A DNA stretch of 64,000 bases from an uncultured Bacteroidaceae bacterium (lineage in GTDB: Bacteria; Bacteroidota; Bacteroidia; Bacteroidales; Bacteroidaceae): positions 58,044-122,043 of the forward strand of contig CAJOCU010000007.1 of NCBI GenBank assembly GCA_905233765.1, given 5' to 3'. Shown one piece after another: positions 54,439 to 63,537 of the stretch. Position 1 is the first letter of the stretch. Every line of letters begins with the position of its first letter. The notes beneath the pieces were generated by a model that searched no databases, was not told where the DNA came from, and saw only the letters and a list, made by a program, of their open reading frames with translations. A program made the position numbers and the translations under genes.

Positions 54439-54921
54439 CTAAGACCCATACGGTATCATTGCCAGCATGTCTGCCAACTTTTCTACACCCTCTTGAAGAG
54501 GTTTCTTTGCCATCTGTTTCATGAAGAAATTCAAATCCGCACCTATGGTACACTTCATCTTGCTCTCATATGCCGATGTAGGCAAGACCTGTATCCACAG
54601 GTTCGCTGTGATGGGGGCTCCCTGCACCTCGAACTTCACGCATTTGGGGTCGTCTCGCTCAACGATACAGAGGGAGACATTGCCGATAGGCGACCCCGTG
54701 ATGGTGACGGTGTCAGCCGTGAACTCCAACTTCTGCGCGAGGTCCTGGATTTGAGTAATCTTATCTTCAGGCACCTGCCCCGATGCCTTCAACTGTTCGA
54801 TGAAGGTGGGATCATTGGCCCGTTCCTTGATTGATTCCAGGTTCCGTAGGTCAGACAGCTTCGCGAAGACGCTCGTCTGCGGATAAGGAATCTGCTTAAC
54901 GTTGCTCTCGTACTTTGTCAT
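54439..54921 (-). CDS. SRPBCC-family protein
   Basis: 160 residues with the START/Bet v 1-like pattern: an N-terminal strand (MTKYESNVKQIPYPQTSVF), a helical insert, a beta sheet (KCVKFEVQGAPITANLWIQV) and a long C-terminal helix (MAKKPLQEGVEKLADML). Such proteins bind a hydrophobic ligand; no substrate can be assigned. It lies between pyrE and argH. Confidence 0.75.
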   Translation of the reverse strand: MTKYESNVKQIPYPQTSVFAKLSDLRNLESIKERANDPTFIEQLKASGQVPEDKITQIQDLAQKLEFTADTVTITGSPIGNVSLCIVERDDPKCVKFEVQGAPITANLWIQVLPTSAYESKMKCTIGADLNFFMKQMAKKPLQEGVEKLADMLAMIPYGS

Positions 54922-54924
54922 TTG

Positions 54925-54960
54925 TCACTCTTTCATTCTTCACTCTTCATTCTTTATTCC
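54925..54960 (-). repeat. heptanucleotide-period repeat before the SRPBCC gene
   Basis: Plus-strand TCACTCT, TTCATTC, TTCACTC, TTCATTC and TTTATTCC fill the gap to pyrE. Confidence 0.65.
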
Positions 54961-55586
54961 CCCCAGTGTGCCGGATCACGACGCCACTCATTCAAGAGCT
55001 TCACGTCGCTCTCTTTGATGTAGCCTGTAGCGAGGGCTTCCTCAACCACGGCCTCGTAGTTGGTAAGCGTCACCAGCTCCACCTTGGCTTCCTTGAAAGC
55101 TTTCTCTGCAACGGCAAAGCCATACGTGTAGGCTGCTACCATACCTATGACCTCGCACCCATTTAGGCGGATTGCCTCCACAGCTTTCAAGCTGCTACCA
55201 CCCGTAGAGATCAGGTCCTCGACCACAACCACCTTCATGCCAGGTTTGAGTTCTCCTTCAATAAGGTTCTCAAGGCCATGGTCTTTGGGTTTCGAACGAA
55301 CATACACGAACGGCAGCGATAGGACATCAGCCACTAAAGCACCTTGGGGTATAGCGCCGGTGGCTACACCAGCGATGGCATCCACTTCGGGGAAACGTTC
55401 GAGAATGATACGCGCCGTTTCCAACTTCACGAAGCTGCGCAAGTCGGGGTAAGACAGCGTCTTTCGGTTATCACAATAGAACGGCGACTTCCAGCCGCTG
55501 GCCCATGTAAATGGATTGGTTGGCTGCAACTTAATGGCTTTGACCTTTAAAAGTTTACCTGCAAAAATCTGTTCCAGTTTCTTCAT
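54954..55586 (-). CDS. pyrE: orotate phosphoribosyltransferase
   Basis: 210 residues. The PRPP motif is KVVVVEDLISTGGSSLKAVE, with the type I substrate part FTWASGWKSPFYCDNRKTLS at the N-terminus. It makes OMP in pyrimidine synthesis. It follows the ATPase K gene by 69 bp across a strong hairpin, so it may be partly co-transcribed. Confidence 0.96.
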   Translation of the reverse strand: MKKLEQIFAGKLLKVKAIKLQPTNPFTWASGWKSPFYCDNRKTLSYPDLRSFVKLETARIILERFPEVDAIAGVATGAIPQGALVADVLSLPFVYVRSKPKDHGLENLIEGELKPGMKVVVVEDLISTGGSSLKAVEAIRLNGCEVIGMVAAYTYGFAVAEKAFKEAKVELVTLTNYEAVVEEALATGYIKESDVKLLNEWRRDPAHWGE

Positions 55587-55603
55587 AAGTCTTTCCTTTT
55601 AGG

Positions 55604-55632
55604 GAAGCGCAGCCTTTTCCGGGCTGCGCTTC
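55604..55632 (-). other. hairpin between atpK and pyrE
   Basis: GAAGCGCAGCC and GGCTGCGCTTC form a perfect 11-bp stem. No U-tract follows on either strand (minus continues CCTAAAAGG), so this may be an mRNA-processing or stability element rather than a terminator. Confidence 0.6.
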
Positions 55633-55655
55633 ACAATAAAACGATTCTAGAGAGA

Positions 55656-56106
<451 letters not shown>

Positions 56107-56126
56107 TTTTATGTTATTTGTTTAAA

Positions 56127-57986
56127 TCATTCACCAGCTTGTACTATCCTGAGTGGCTCATATGCTGTGCCGCTACCTTCGTAGTTGGAGTTCTTGAAGT
56201 ACTCCACGAAGTTCAAACGTAGCGGATGCACAAAAGCACCGAGGCAGCTCATGGCGATGTTCAGCGTGTGGCCGAAGACAAGGATGAGAATGCAGGGAAT
56301 CCACCCCCACCAGGCATCACCCTTAACCATCATGGCCAATTGGTTAAACACACCACCCAGCATACCGCCGGCAAGGCCGAGGGCATAGATACGAACGTAG
56401 GAGAGGACATCACCAAGCAGGCCAGAAGCCATGCCGTAGGTGTCCCACAGACCTGCACCGATATTCAGGAGCGGGTTGCGCTTCAGGTCGTTGAGCAGGA
56501 AGATGCCCAGAGCTGCAATGCCGCCCACGACATAGAAGGCTACGGCAGAGACATCAGTGGAGATAACCTTCATCCACTGCAGACCGAAGATGGCGATGGC
56601 ACCTACGATGAGCAGCAACCACGACCAGGGCGTGATGCTCTGCTTGAAGCCATAGAGCACAGTGCTCTTAATGGCCTTCACAGTCATAGCGATGATGAGG
56701 TGTACGACACCGATGGCGAGGGAGAGTAGCATCGTCTTGTCATAGACGGTGTCGCCGACCTTACCAGTGATCATAAGGCCTTGCATCCATTCGGGCAAGT
56801 CGAGAGTGGTCAAGTTCACACCGAAGAAGGTGCCGAAGACAGCACCCAGAACGGTGGTAGCAATGCCCAACGTAATGACAAGGTTCATCATACCCTTCAT
56901 GGACGGTCCCAGTTTCGCCTTCATCAGGAAGCCGAGGAGCACGAGCACAAGTCCGTAGCCGGCATCGGCGATGCAGTAGGAGAAGAAGAGGGTGAAGAAG
57001 GGCGCCACGATGGGCGTGGGGTCGAACTCGTTGTAGTCAGGCATGCCATACATTCCTGTCAGCACCTCGTACATCCGCGTGAAGGCGTTGTTGCGCAGCA
57101 ATATAGGCACGTTGTCGCCCTTGATAGGGTCACGCATCTCATAGCACACGCCGCTGTTGCGGAGGAAATTATCCACTTCCTGTACTTTCCCAATGGGTGT
57201 CCAACCCTCAAGAATCATAACGGTGTCATCGGCCACACGGGCGGTGTCGAGTTTGGCTTGGTCAAACTGCACATGGCTGCGTAGGTCGGCCTCGTAGGCG
57301 CGCAGATCGGCGAGATGCTCGATAGCGAGCGTTGAGAGTTGAGCGTTGAGCGTTGAGAGCTGAGCGTTGAGAGCTGCCAACTGCTCCCGGCAGGGTGTTG
57401 CCGTAGTAGTGGGAGCCGCCATGCGCGTAGCCCCTTCCAGCTCACCAACGGTTCCATGGGGTGCTACGATAACGAAATAAATGTCATCTTTGGTCTGATT
57501 GATCGGGAATACAAAGCGACTGTCGGTGTTCCATGCAGCCTCCTGCTTCCTAAAGACTTTGGGCAGGGCTGTAAAGAAGGACATCTCATAGCCTATGGCC
57601 ACGAGGTCATTGACAGCGGCAAGGTCGAAGTCACCCCAAGGGGCGACAGCGTTAAGTTGAGCGTTGAGTGTTGAGAGTTGAGCGTTGAGGTTCTGCTGCT
57701 GCGCCATGAACTCGGTATAGGTGCTAAAGGCGACTTCGCCGGCGGAGGCTGTGGAGGAAGCCGTACCTGACGGCACGGGAACTGTGGCCATGGGCTTTAG
57801 GTCCTCGATGGCTGCCTGTACCTCCTTGACGCGGTTCAGTTCGTCCTGCAGTTGCGAGTCGGGGGCAATATGGCCCTCTTGTGCAGGTTGCACGTGAACG
57901 ACTCCGAGCTGTTGCAGTTCGGTGAGGAACTGCTCGTACTCGCGATGGAACACCAGCGCAGTGAGTTTTTTCATTTTAGTGATCAT
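56127..57986 (-). CDS. atpI: V-type ATPase subunit I (subunit a)
   Basis: 619 residues. N-terminal stalk domain (1-310) with coiled coils, then about seven transmembrane helices, including the ISLFFSYCIADAGYGL-type segment and the Arg-bearing helix near DVLSYVRIYALGLAGGML. It is the stator that carries ions past the K ring. The stalk contains two blocks of NAQLSTL heptads (about 99-112 and 204-220), encoded by heptanucleotide repeats. The start overlaps the D gene by four bases (ATGA). Confidence 0.93.
   Translation of the reverse strand: MITKMKKLTALVFHREYEQFLTELQQLGVVHVQPAQEGHIAPDSQLQDELNRVKEVQAAIEDLKPMATVPVPSGTASSTASAGEVAFSTYTEFMAQQQNLNAQLSTLNAQLNAVAPWGDFDLAAVNDLVAIGYEMSFFTALPKVFRKQEAAWNTDSRFVFPINQTKDDIYFVIVAPHGTVGELEGATRMAAPTTTATPCREQLAALNAQLSTLNAQLSTLAIEHLADLRAYEADLRSHVQFDQAKLDTARVADDTVMILEGWTPIGKVQEVDNFLRNSGVCYEMRDPIKGDNVPILLRNNAFTRMYEVLTGMYGMPDYNEFDPTPIVAPFFTLFFSYCIADAGYGLVLVLLGFLMKAKLGPSMKGMMNLVITLGIATTVLGAVFGTFFGVNLTTLDLPEWMQGLMITGKVGDTVYDKTMLLSLAIGVVHLIIAMTVKAIKSTVLYGFKQSITPWSWLLLIVGAIAIFGLQWMKVISTDVSAVAFYVVGGIAALGIFLLNDLKRNPLLNIGAGLWDTYGMASGLLGDVLSYVRIYALGLAGGMLGGVFNQLAMMVKGDAWWGWIPCILILVFGHTLNIAMSCLGAFVHPLRLNFVEYFKNSNYEGSGTAYEPLRIVQAGE
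57327..57376 (-). repeat. heptanucleotide repeat inside atpI, block 1
   Basis: Seven tandem units of GAG(C/A)G(T/C)T on the plus strand, translated on minus as NAQLSTL-type coiled-coil heptads (residues about 204-220). Confidence 0.8.
57651..57690 (-). repeat. heptanucleotide repeat inside atpI, block 2
   Basis: Tandem GTTGAGN units on the plus strand (GTTGAGC, GTTGAGT, GTTGAGA, GTTGAGC, GTTGAGG), translated on minus as LNAQLSTLNAQLN (residues about 99-112). Confidence 0.8.
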
Positions 57987-58666
57987 TCGTCACCTCCTTT
58001 CTTCGTCTTTTGCTGCATTTCAGCTGCTGTGGCGGCAGCATCGTCGGAGTCGTCGATACCATTGCCATCGGCATCACGTCGTTTCTCTTGCAGGGACTTT
58101 AGGATCTTCTGCGAGGATTTGGAGAGGTTCTCTTCGTCCTCCATGAATCGTTTGATCTTGCGCACAGCCTCTTGGAAGCCTGGAATCTGGACCTTTTCAA
58201 AAAGGTTCACCTTCTGGGTCGTCTTGCGGCGTGCATGGTCCAGCAGGTCGCACTTGGCCACAGCGAACTCGCGCTCGACCGCTGTCTTGGCGAGACCGTG
58301 GAGGAGATTGATGCCGTCGAAATACCATTTAGGCGCGCTGAAAATACCGAAGGGCTTGGCTTCGAGCTTGATGTTCGTGAGGATGGGAACACGCACGCCA
58401 GCCACCTTCTTGACATCCATCTCGACATCCTTAAGTTCCACCAGCGAAGCATCGAACTCCCCCCATAGGGCGTACATGCTCTCGTAGCCGGCTATCTGCT
58501 GCTTCAGTTTTACCTCTAACGTAGCCACCTCTTCCTTGCAGCGCTTCACCTCTAGACGCAACGCGGTCTCTTTGTTCTTGATAATCGGCAAGGTTCGCTG
58601 CCGCATCTTCAGCTGCTTTTCTATCTGCTGGAGCGATGTTTTATTATATTGGAATTTAATTGCCAT
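57983..58666 (-). CDS. atpD: V-type ATPase subunit D
   Basis: 227 residues from ATG 58666 (MAIKFQYNKTSLQQIEKQLK), the usual family start; an ATG 15 bp upstream would add MAVIN. Two long helices at the ends form the coiled-coil central shaft. The C-terminal tail is charged (KRRDADGNGIDDSDDAA). D is the rotor shaft through the A3B3 ring. Confidence 0.92.
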   Translation of the reverse strand: MAIKFQYNKTSLQQIEKQLKMRQRTLPIIKNKETALRLEVKRCKEEVATLEVKLKQQIAGYESMYALWGEFDASLVELKDVEMDVKKVAGVRVPILTNIKLEAKPFGIFSAPKWYFDGINLLHGLAKTAVEREFAVAKCDLLDHARRKTTQKVNLFEKVQIPGFQEAVRKIKRFMEDEENLSKSSQKILKSLQEKRRDADGNGIDDSDDAAATAAEMQQKTKKGGDE

Positions 58667-58712
58667 ATTTATCACGGCCATGGCCGTTGTTTAGGGTTCG
58701 CGCAAGCACGAG

Positions 58713-60035
58713 CTATTTCCAATAGATATCTGTGAACTCTTTCTTGATATTCACCTCTTCGAGGCTGAAGTACTCGCGGAAGAGTTTCCACGTAACATCG
58801 AGCATCTCGGTGGTATCCACATTGACGTCGATGGCCAGAATGGCGTTGGCATAGTCCTTCGCAAACTTCAGACAACGGTTGTCGTAGTCAGTGAGGTCGA
58901 AACCGTTCTCAAGTTTCGTCTTGGCATTGGCAGCGTCGGAGTACAGACGAATGGCGGCATTCATGACCTGCGAGTGGTCTTTTCGCGTCTTCTTACCAGC
59001 AACGAGCTGCTTCAGACGTGACAGCGAACGGAACGGATCTACGATAACCTTACCAATGTCGGAGTCGCGGCGCAGGTAGAGCTGACCCTCCGTGATGTAA
59101 CCCGTGTTATCAGGCACGGCATGCGTGATGTCGCCACCGGAGAGGGTGGTTACGGCGATGATGGTGATGCTACCACCACCAGCGCTCTCCGGGAACTGCA
59201 CAGCCTTCTCGTAGATCTTTGCCAAGTCGGAGTAGAGAGAGCCGGGCATAGAGTCCTTGGAAGGAATCTGGTCCATGCGGTTCGACACGATGGCAAGGGA
59301 GTCGGCATAGAGGGTCATATCCGTCAGCAGGACGAGCACCGTCTCGTGCTTCTCCACGGCGAAGTACTCGGCAGCCGTCAGTGCCATGTCTGGAATCAGC
59401 AAGCGCTCCACAGCGGGGTCCTCGGTGGTGTTCATGAACGAGATGATGCGATCGAGGGCACCCGCATTAGAGAATGTATTCTTGAAGAAATAGTAGTCGT
59501 CATTGGTCATACCCATACCGCCAAGGATGATCTTATCCACCTTGGCGCGCAGGGCCACCATTGCCATCACCTCGTTGAAGGGCTGGTCGGGGTCGGCGAA
59601 GAACGGAATCTTCTGCCCCGAGACAAGTGTGTTGTTCAAGTCAATACCTGCAATACCCGTAGCGATAAGTTCACTGGGTTGCTTACGACGCACAGGGTTC
59701 ACGGAGGGTCCGCCGATAGGCACTTCCTTACCTTCGATGGCAGGTCCGCCATCGATAGGCTGTCCGTAGGCATTGAAGAAACGGCCTGCGAGTTGGTCGC
59801 TCACCTTCAGTGAGGGTGACTTGCCAAGGAAGACAACTTCTGCGTTGGTAGGGATACCACCCGTGCCTTCGAACACCTGCAGAGTGATGTTGTCACCCAT
59901 AATCTTCACCACCTGGGCCAACTTGCCATTAATGGTGGCCAGTTCATCGTAGCCCACACCCGTAGCCTTCAGCGAACAGGTAGCCTTCGTAATCTGGCTA
60001 ATCTTTGTATATATCTTTTGAAAAGCTTGTGCCAT
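58713..60035 (-). CDS. atpB: V-type ATPase subunit B
   Basis: 440 residues of the non-catalytic nucleotide-binding type: PFFADPDQPFNEVMAMVALR and the SGG-containing SAGGGSITIIAVTTLSGGDITH region, without a P-loop GKT. It alternates with A in the hexamer. It follows subunit A by 6 bp. Confidence 0.95.
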   Translation of the reverse strand: MAQAFQKIYTKISQITKATCSLKATGVGYDELATINGKLAQVVKIMGDNITLQVFEGTGGIPTNAEVVFLGKSPSLKVSDQLAGRFFNAYGQPIDGGPAIEGKEVPIGGPSVNPVRRKQPSELIATGIAGIDLNNTLVSGQKIPFFADPDQPFNEVMAMVALRAKVDKIILGGMGMTNDDYYFFKNTFSNAGALDRIISFMNTTEDPAVERLLIPDMALTAAEYFAVEKHETVLVLLTDMTLYADSLAIVSNRMDQIPSKDSMPGSLYSDLAKIYEKAVQFPESAGGGSITIIAVTTLSGGDITHAVPDNTGYITEGQLYLRRDSDIGKVIVDPFRSLSRLKQLVAGKKTRKDHSQVMNAAIRLYSDAANAKTKLENGFDLTDYDNRCLKFAKDYANAILAIDVNVDTTEMLDVTWKLFREYFSLEEVNIKKEFTDIYWK

Positions 60036-60041
60036 AATTGT

Positions 60042-61781
60042 TTACTTAATGAATTCTTCTATCTGACGTTTGAAATCATAGTACTGCTCGCTCTTGTACG
60101 GGCTGTAGTTCCACTGTTTGCAGAGGTTGATCAGCTTACGGAAGAAATCGGTGGCATCGAGGAAGGTGTCGAACGTAAAATCGCGCTCACATATCTCGGT
60201 GACCAGATTCAGGATCTCCTCTTGGCGCTCCAGTGGTGTTACTGCATCCACTTCATCGAAGGCATCCTGCTGGAGGACGACAAAGTCGATGATTTCAGAC
60301 TTCCAGAATGTCACATGGTAATCCACGGGCACACCGTCATCACCGAGGATGTTAATTTGCTCGGCAATCTCCTTACCGCGCTGCATACGGGTCTTCAGAT
60401 TGAGGACCTTCGGGATCCACTCTTCATTGATATGGCTCTTGATATACTCCGCGAACTCGGGGTATTCAAGGTACTTGGAATAGGAATCGATGGGATTCAC
60501 CGCAGGATAGCGCTTCTTGTCTGCACGTTCCTGCTCGAGGGCGTAGAAGCAACGACCCACCTTCTTGGTGCTTTCCGTAACAGGCTCTTTCAGGTTACCA
60601 CCGGCCGGTGACACAGTTCCGATAAAGGTGATGGAGCCCACCTCGCCATTGTTCAGATATACGTATCCGGCACGCCCGTAGAAGTTAGCGATCAAGGCGG
60701 AGAGGTCCATCGGGAATGCGTCGGGACCAGGCAGTTCTTCCATACGGTTGGACATCTCGCGCAGCGCCTGTGCCCAACGGCTCGTGGAGTCAGCCATCAG
60801 CAACACACGCAGACCCATCGAGCGATAGTACTCAGCCATCGTCATGGCAGTATAGACAGATGCCTCACGCGCAGCTACTGGCATATTAGAGGTATTCGCG
60901 ATAATGATGGTACGCTCCATCAGCTTGCGGCCCGTATGGGGGTCTTCCAACTCAGGGAACTCGGTGAAGATTTCCACGACCTCGTTGGCACGCTCACCAC
61001 AGGCTGCGATGATTACGATATCAGCCTCGGCCTGCTTGGAGATGGCATGCTGCAGCACCGTCTTACCCGTACCGAAGGGGCCAGGGATGAAACCTGTGCC
61101 ACCCTCGACGATGGGGTTGAAGGTGTCGATGGTGCGGACACTGGTCTCCAGGAGTTTAAAGGGTCGTGGCTTCTCCTTGTAGTTCGTCATAGCGAACTTC
61201 ACGGGCCAGTGCTGGATCATGTTCACATCCAGGTCCGTGCCATCCTCAAGCGTAAGGGTGGCTATGGTGTCCGTGACCTTGTACTGTCCGGCGGGAGCAA
61301 TCTTTTTCACGGTTGCCGTACCCTCCATCTGGAAGGGAGCCATGATCTTCAGCGGCTGGTGGTTCTCCTCCACCTTGCCGAGCCAATCGCTGCCCACGAC
61401 CTTGTCACCGACTTTCACGATGGGTTCGAAGTCCCAAAGGCGCTCACGGTCGAGCGGGTCGGTGTATTGACCGCGCTTGAGGAAGACGCCCTCCATCTTG
61501 TCGAGGTCGTTCTGCAAACCATCGAAATTCTTGCTGAGCATACCCGGTGCAAGCTGCACTTCAAGCATGTGGCCAGAAAACTCGGCCACAGCACCTACCT
61601 TCAGGCCACGGGTACTCTCAAATACCTGAACGTAAACGTCCTGACCGACGACCTTGATGACCTCGCTCATGAGACGGTCGCCACCAGTCTCAATGTAGCA
61701 GATCTCACCTTGCTTCACCGGTCCATCTACGCGAAGCGTTACCATGTTGGCGATAACGCCGCTAACAGTTCCTTTTGTCAT
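60042..61781 (-). CDS. atpA: V-type ATPase catalytic subunit A
   Basis: 579 residues. Walker A GPFGTGKT at 234-241, catalytic GERANEV, the family's non-homologous region (about 115-190) and SYSKYLEYPEF near the C-terminus. It hydrolyses or makes ATP. It is the third gene of the operon. Confidence 0.97.
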   Translation of the reverse strand: MTKGTVSGVIANMVTLRVDGPVKQGEICYIETGGDRLMSEVIKVVGQDVYVQVFESTRGLKVGAVAEFSGHMLEVQLAPGMLSKNFDGLQNDLDKMEGVFLKRGQYTDPLDRERLWDFEPIVKVGDKVVGSDWLGKVEENHQPLKIMAPFQMEGTATVKKIAPAGQYKVTDTIATLTLEDGTDLDVNMIQHWPVKFAMTNYKEKPRPFKLLETSVRTIDTFNPIVEGGTGFIPGPFGTGKTVLQHAISKQAEADIVIIAACGERANEVVEIFTEFPELEDPHTGRKLMERTIIIANTSNMPVAAREASVYTAMTMAEYYRSMGLRVLLMADSTSRWAQALREMSNRMEELPGPDAFPMDLSALIANFYGRAGYVYLNNGEVGSITFIGTVSPAGGNLKEPVTESTKKVGRCFYALEQERADKKRYPAVNPIDSYSKYLEYPEFAEYIKSHINEEWIPKVLNLKTRMQRGKEIAEQINILGDDGVPVDYHVTFWKSEIIDFVVLQQDAFDEVDAVTPLERQEEILNLVTEICERDFTFDTFLDATDFFRKLINLCKQWNYSPYKSEQYYDFKRQIEEFIK

Positions 61782-61797
61782 ATATCTTTATTGTTTG

Positions 61798-62643
61798 TTA
61801 TTTCCTTACAAATTCTTCTGGCACCTTGGCATTAGCACGCAGGTCTTCTATAATCTGCGTGAAGCGCTCGCGGCCCTCTTCCACATCGAGCAACGTCCAG
61901 CGGTCGAGCAATTCAACGCGCGCGAGATATGCGATGAGAGCCGTGATGTCGAACGGTTCAAAGAAGGTGTGCTCATCGAGCCACGCCCATTTGAAGGCAT
62001 CCATCTTCTTCTCCTTCTCCACGGGGTCTGTCTCGTCGGCTATCTTGATGATGTCAGCCACGAAGGGCAACGAGGCGCTGAGCCCGAAGTCTGCTGCCGT
62101 GCTGGTGCGCAGGGCATCGCAGAGCTCTCCCTCGCCCTTGACGTAATCACTCACGACCCATCCGTTCTTGCGTGCCACGAGGGCAGTCATCACGCACTGG
62201 AGGTCGAAGTTAAGCTGGTACCAGGCTGCCACCTCGGCGTTCTTACTGCCGATGGCGTAGATGTAGTACTGAAGCAACACCTCGTCCTCGGGGAAGTAGC
62301 CCCGCTGTTCGACCTTGGCCCGGAAATCTTCAGCAAAAGTTTTCATGAACGCCGGCACCAGCTCCACATCCCATCCTGTGCCACGCTCGCCTTGCACCAT
62401 TTCCTCCAGCTGCTCACGCGAGAGAGAACCACGTGGGTCGAGGTCTTGTGTCTCAGGGTCTTTGAGCAGTCGCACGAGGTTGAGGCAGTCGAACTTCAGG
62501 AAGAAGTCGGCTACGGCCTTGGCGTCATCTCCGCTGACGGCATCGTACACCGTGGCCTTGAGCTCCGTGAGCGTGGCGCGAGCAGCGCTGTCGCTCATCG
62601 TTAAAGGTGGTTGTCCCGTCAGTATGGTATAGTAATTGGCCAT
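61798..62643 (-). CDS. DUF2764-family V-ATPase operon protein
   Basis: 281 residues, mostly helical (MANYYTILTGQPPL at the start, WYQLNFDLQCVMTALVARKNG in the middle). It sits between subunits E and A, the place of the DUF2764 gene in Bacteroidota, spirochaete and chlamydial V-ATPase operons. No separate C subunit is present, and the helical make-up suggests this protein fills the C role (V1-Vo coupling); that is an inference. Confidence 0.8.
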   Translation of the reverse strand: MANYYTILTGQPPLTMSDSAARATLTELKATVYDAVSGDDAKAVADFFLKFDCLNLVRLLKDPETQDLDPRGSLSREQLEEMVQGERGTGWDVELVPAFMKTFAEDFRAKVEQRGYFPEDEVLLQYYIYAIGSKNAEVAAWYQLNFDLQCVMTALVARKNGWVVSDYVKGEGELCDALRTSTAADFGLSASLPFVADIIKIADETDPVEKEKKMDAFKWAWLDEHTFFEPFDITALIAYLARVELLDRWTLLDVEEGRERFTQIIEDLRANAKVPEEFVRK

Positions 62644-62644
62644 C

Positions 62645-63232
62645 TTAAAAGAGCATATCTATGAGTTGCGGACGCAGGAAGTTCTTGAAGTAGCTTTCCA
62701 GCTCCTCCTTGCCGAAATCTACGCGGTAGCTTCCATCGGCGGGCTGCACGCTGAAGAGTGCTGCATGTCCGTTCACCTTCTCAATCTTCACGCCCTTATC
62801 GAGCAGCGCCTTGGCTTCTTTGGCGAAATAAGTCTTCAGCCCTTCTGCATCGGCAGCACTGATGACGATGTCACCCTGCTTGGCCCACTCCGTAGCGAGT
62901 GCTACGGTAAACTTGCCGAGGAAGTCCTTGTCGTCAGTCAGCTTCTTCACACTTTGTGCCACCACCTTATCCGAAACGATATTGGCAATCTCGCTCTTGA
63001 GGGCATTGATGGCCTGTCCCATGTACAGTTTCAACTCGCTCTTCGTGTTCTGGTCCAGTTCTGAAGCAGCTTTCTTGGCCTGTGTTGCGATAGCCTCAGC
63101 CTGTGCTTTGGCATCGGCAACAATCTTTGCGGCCTGCTGCTTGGCTTGTGCAATAATCTGTGCAGCCTCTTCCTGTCCTTTCTCTACACCTTCACGACGG
63201 ATTTTGTCGGTGAGTTCTTGAATTTTTTCCAT
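62645..63232 (-). CDS. atpE: V-type ATPase subunit E
   Basis: 195 residues. A long Ala/Gln/Lys-rich N-terminal helix (QEEAAQIIAQAKQQAAKIVA) and a C-terminal globular domain ending FLRPQLIDMLF. It forms the peripheral stalk. It is the first gene of the operon (E, DUF2764, A, B, D, I, K); genes for F and G/H are not seen. Confidence 0.9.
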   Translation of the reverse strand: MEKIQELTDKIRREGVEKGQEEAAQIIAQAKQQAAKIVADAKAQAEAIATQAKKAASELDQNTKSELKLYMGQAINALKSEIANIVSDKVVAQSVKKLTDDKDFLGKFTVALATEWAKQGDIVISAADAEGLKTYFAKEAKALLDKGVKIEKVNGHAALFSVQPADGSYRVDFGKEELESYFKNFLRPQLIDMLF

Positions 63233-63273
63233 TTAAAAGACGTCTTTTTTATTGTTTGTTACGTATTTGCGTG

Positions 63274-63305
63274 CAAAATTAGCCAAAATTTGTCGGCTGG
63301 CAAAA
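63274..63305 (-). promoter_or_regulatory. Bacteroidota promoter of the V-ATPase operon
   Basis: On the minus strand TTTTG (63305-63301), 19 bp, TAATTTTG (63281-63274). The leader before atpE is about 35 nt. Confidence 0.85.
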
Positions 63306-63334
63306 CTTTGATTCACCTTTTTCATCCAAAAGGC

Positions 63335-63370
63335 AAAAAAACAAGCGACGATCCTCACGGACCACCGCTT
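63335..63370 (-). terminator. intrinsic terminator of the candidate small RNA
   Basis: AAGCGGTGGTCC, GTGA loop, GGATCGTCGCTT on the minus strand (three G-T wobbles) followed by G and TTTTTTT. Confidence 0.88.
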
Positions 63371-63434
63371 TACAAAATCATTTACCTTATAAACTAACTA
63401 AATCTCTATGTTAAAAGGGGCTCTCCCCTTTTGA
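63335..63434 (-). ncRNA. candidate small RNA with own promoter and terminator
   Basis: A -7 box TACCTTTG (63447-63440) predicts a start near 63434. The RNA would begin with a perfect 8-bp hairpin (63413-63432, AAAAGGGG arms), continue through an AU-rich stretch with GATTTAGTTAGTTTATAAGG, and end in a 12-bp hairpin (63343-63370, GTGA loop) followed by seven U (63341-63335). About 100 nt, no convincing ORF. It may be a Bacteroidales small RNA; I cannot match it to a named family. It occupies most of the 63233-63537 gap. Confidence 0.68.
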
Positions 63435-63439
63435 CGCTG

Positions 63440-63447
63440 CAAAGGTA
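63440..63447 (-). promoter_or_regulatory. -7 box of the candidate small RNA
   Basis: TACCTTTG on the minus strand. The -33 element is unclear. Confidence 0.65.
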
Positions 63448-63468
63448 CGGCGACTTTGTAAAATAACA

Positions 63469-63505
63469 GCGATTCTTATGCTAAAAAACATAAGAATCGC
63501 CTTTT
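63469..63505. terminator. terminator hairpin after metG
   Basis: Perfect 12-bp stem GCGATTCTTATG / CATAAGAATCGC (63469-63480 and 63489-63500) around CTAAAAAA. CTTTTT follows on plus; TGTTATTTT follows on minus. It lies 38 bp past the metG stop. Confidence 0.85.
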
Positions 63506-63537
63506 TCCTTGACCTCCGTCAAGTATTATCCATGATT

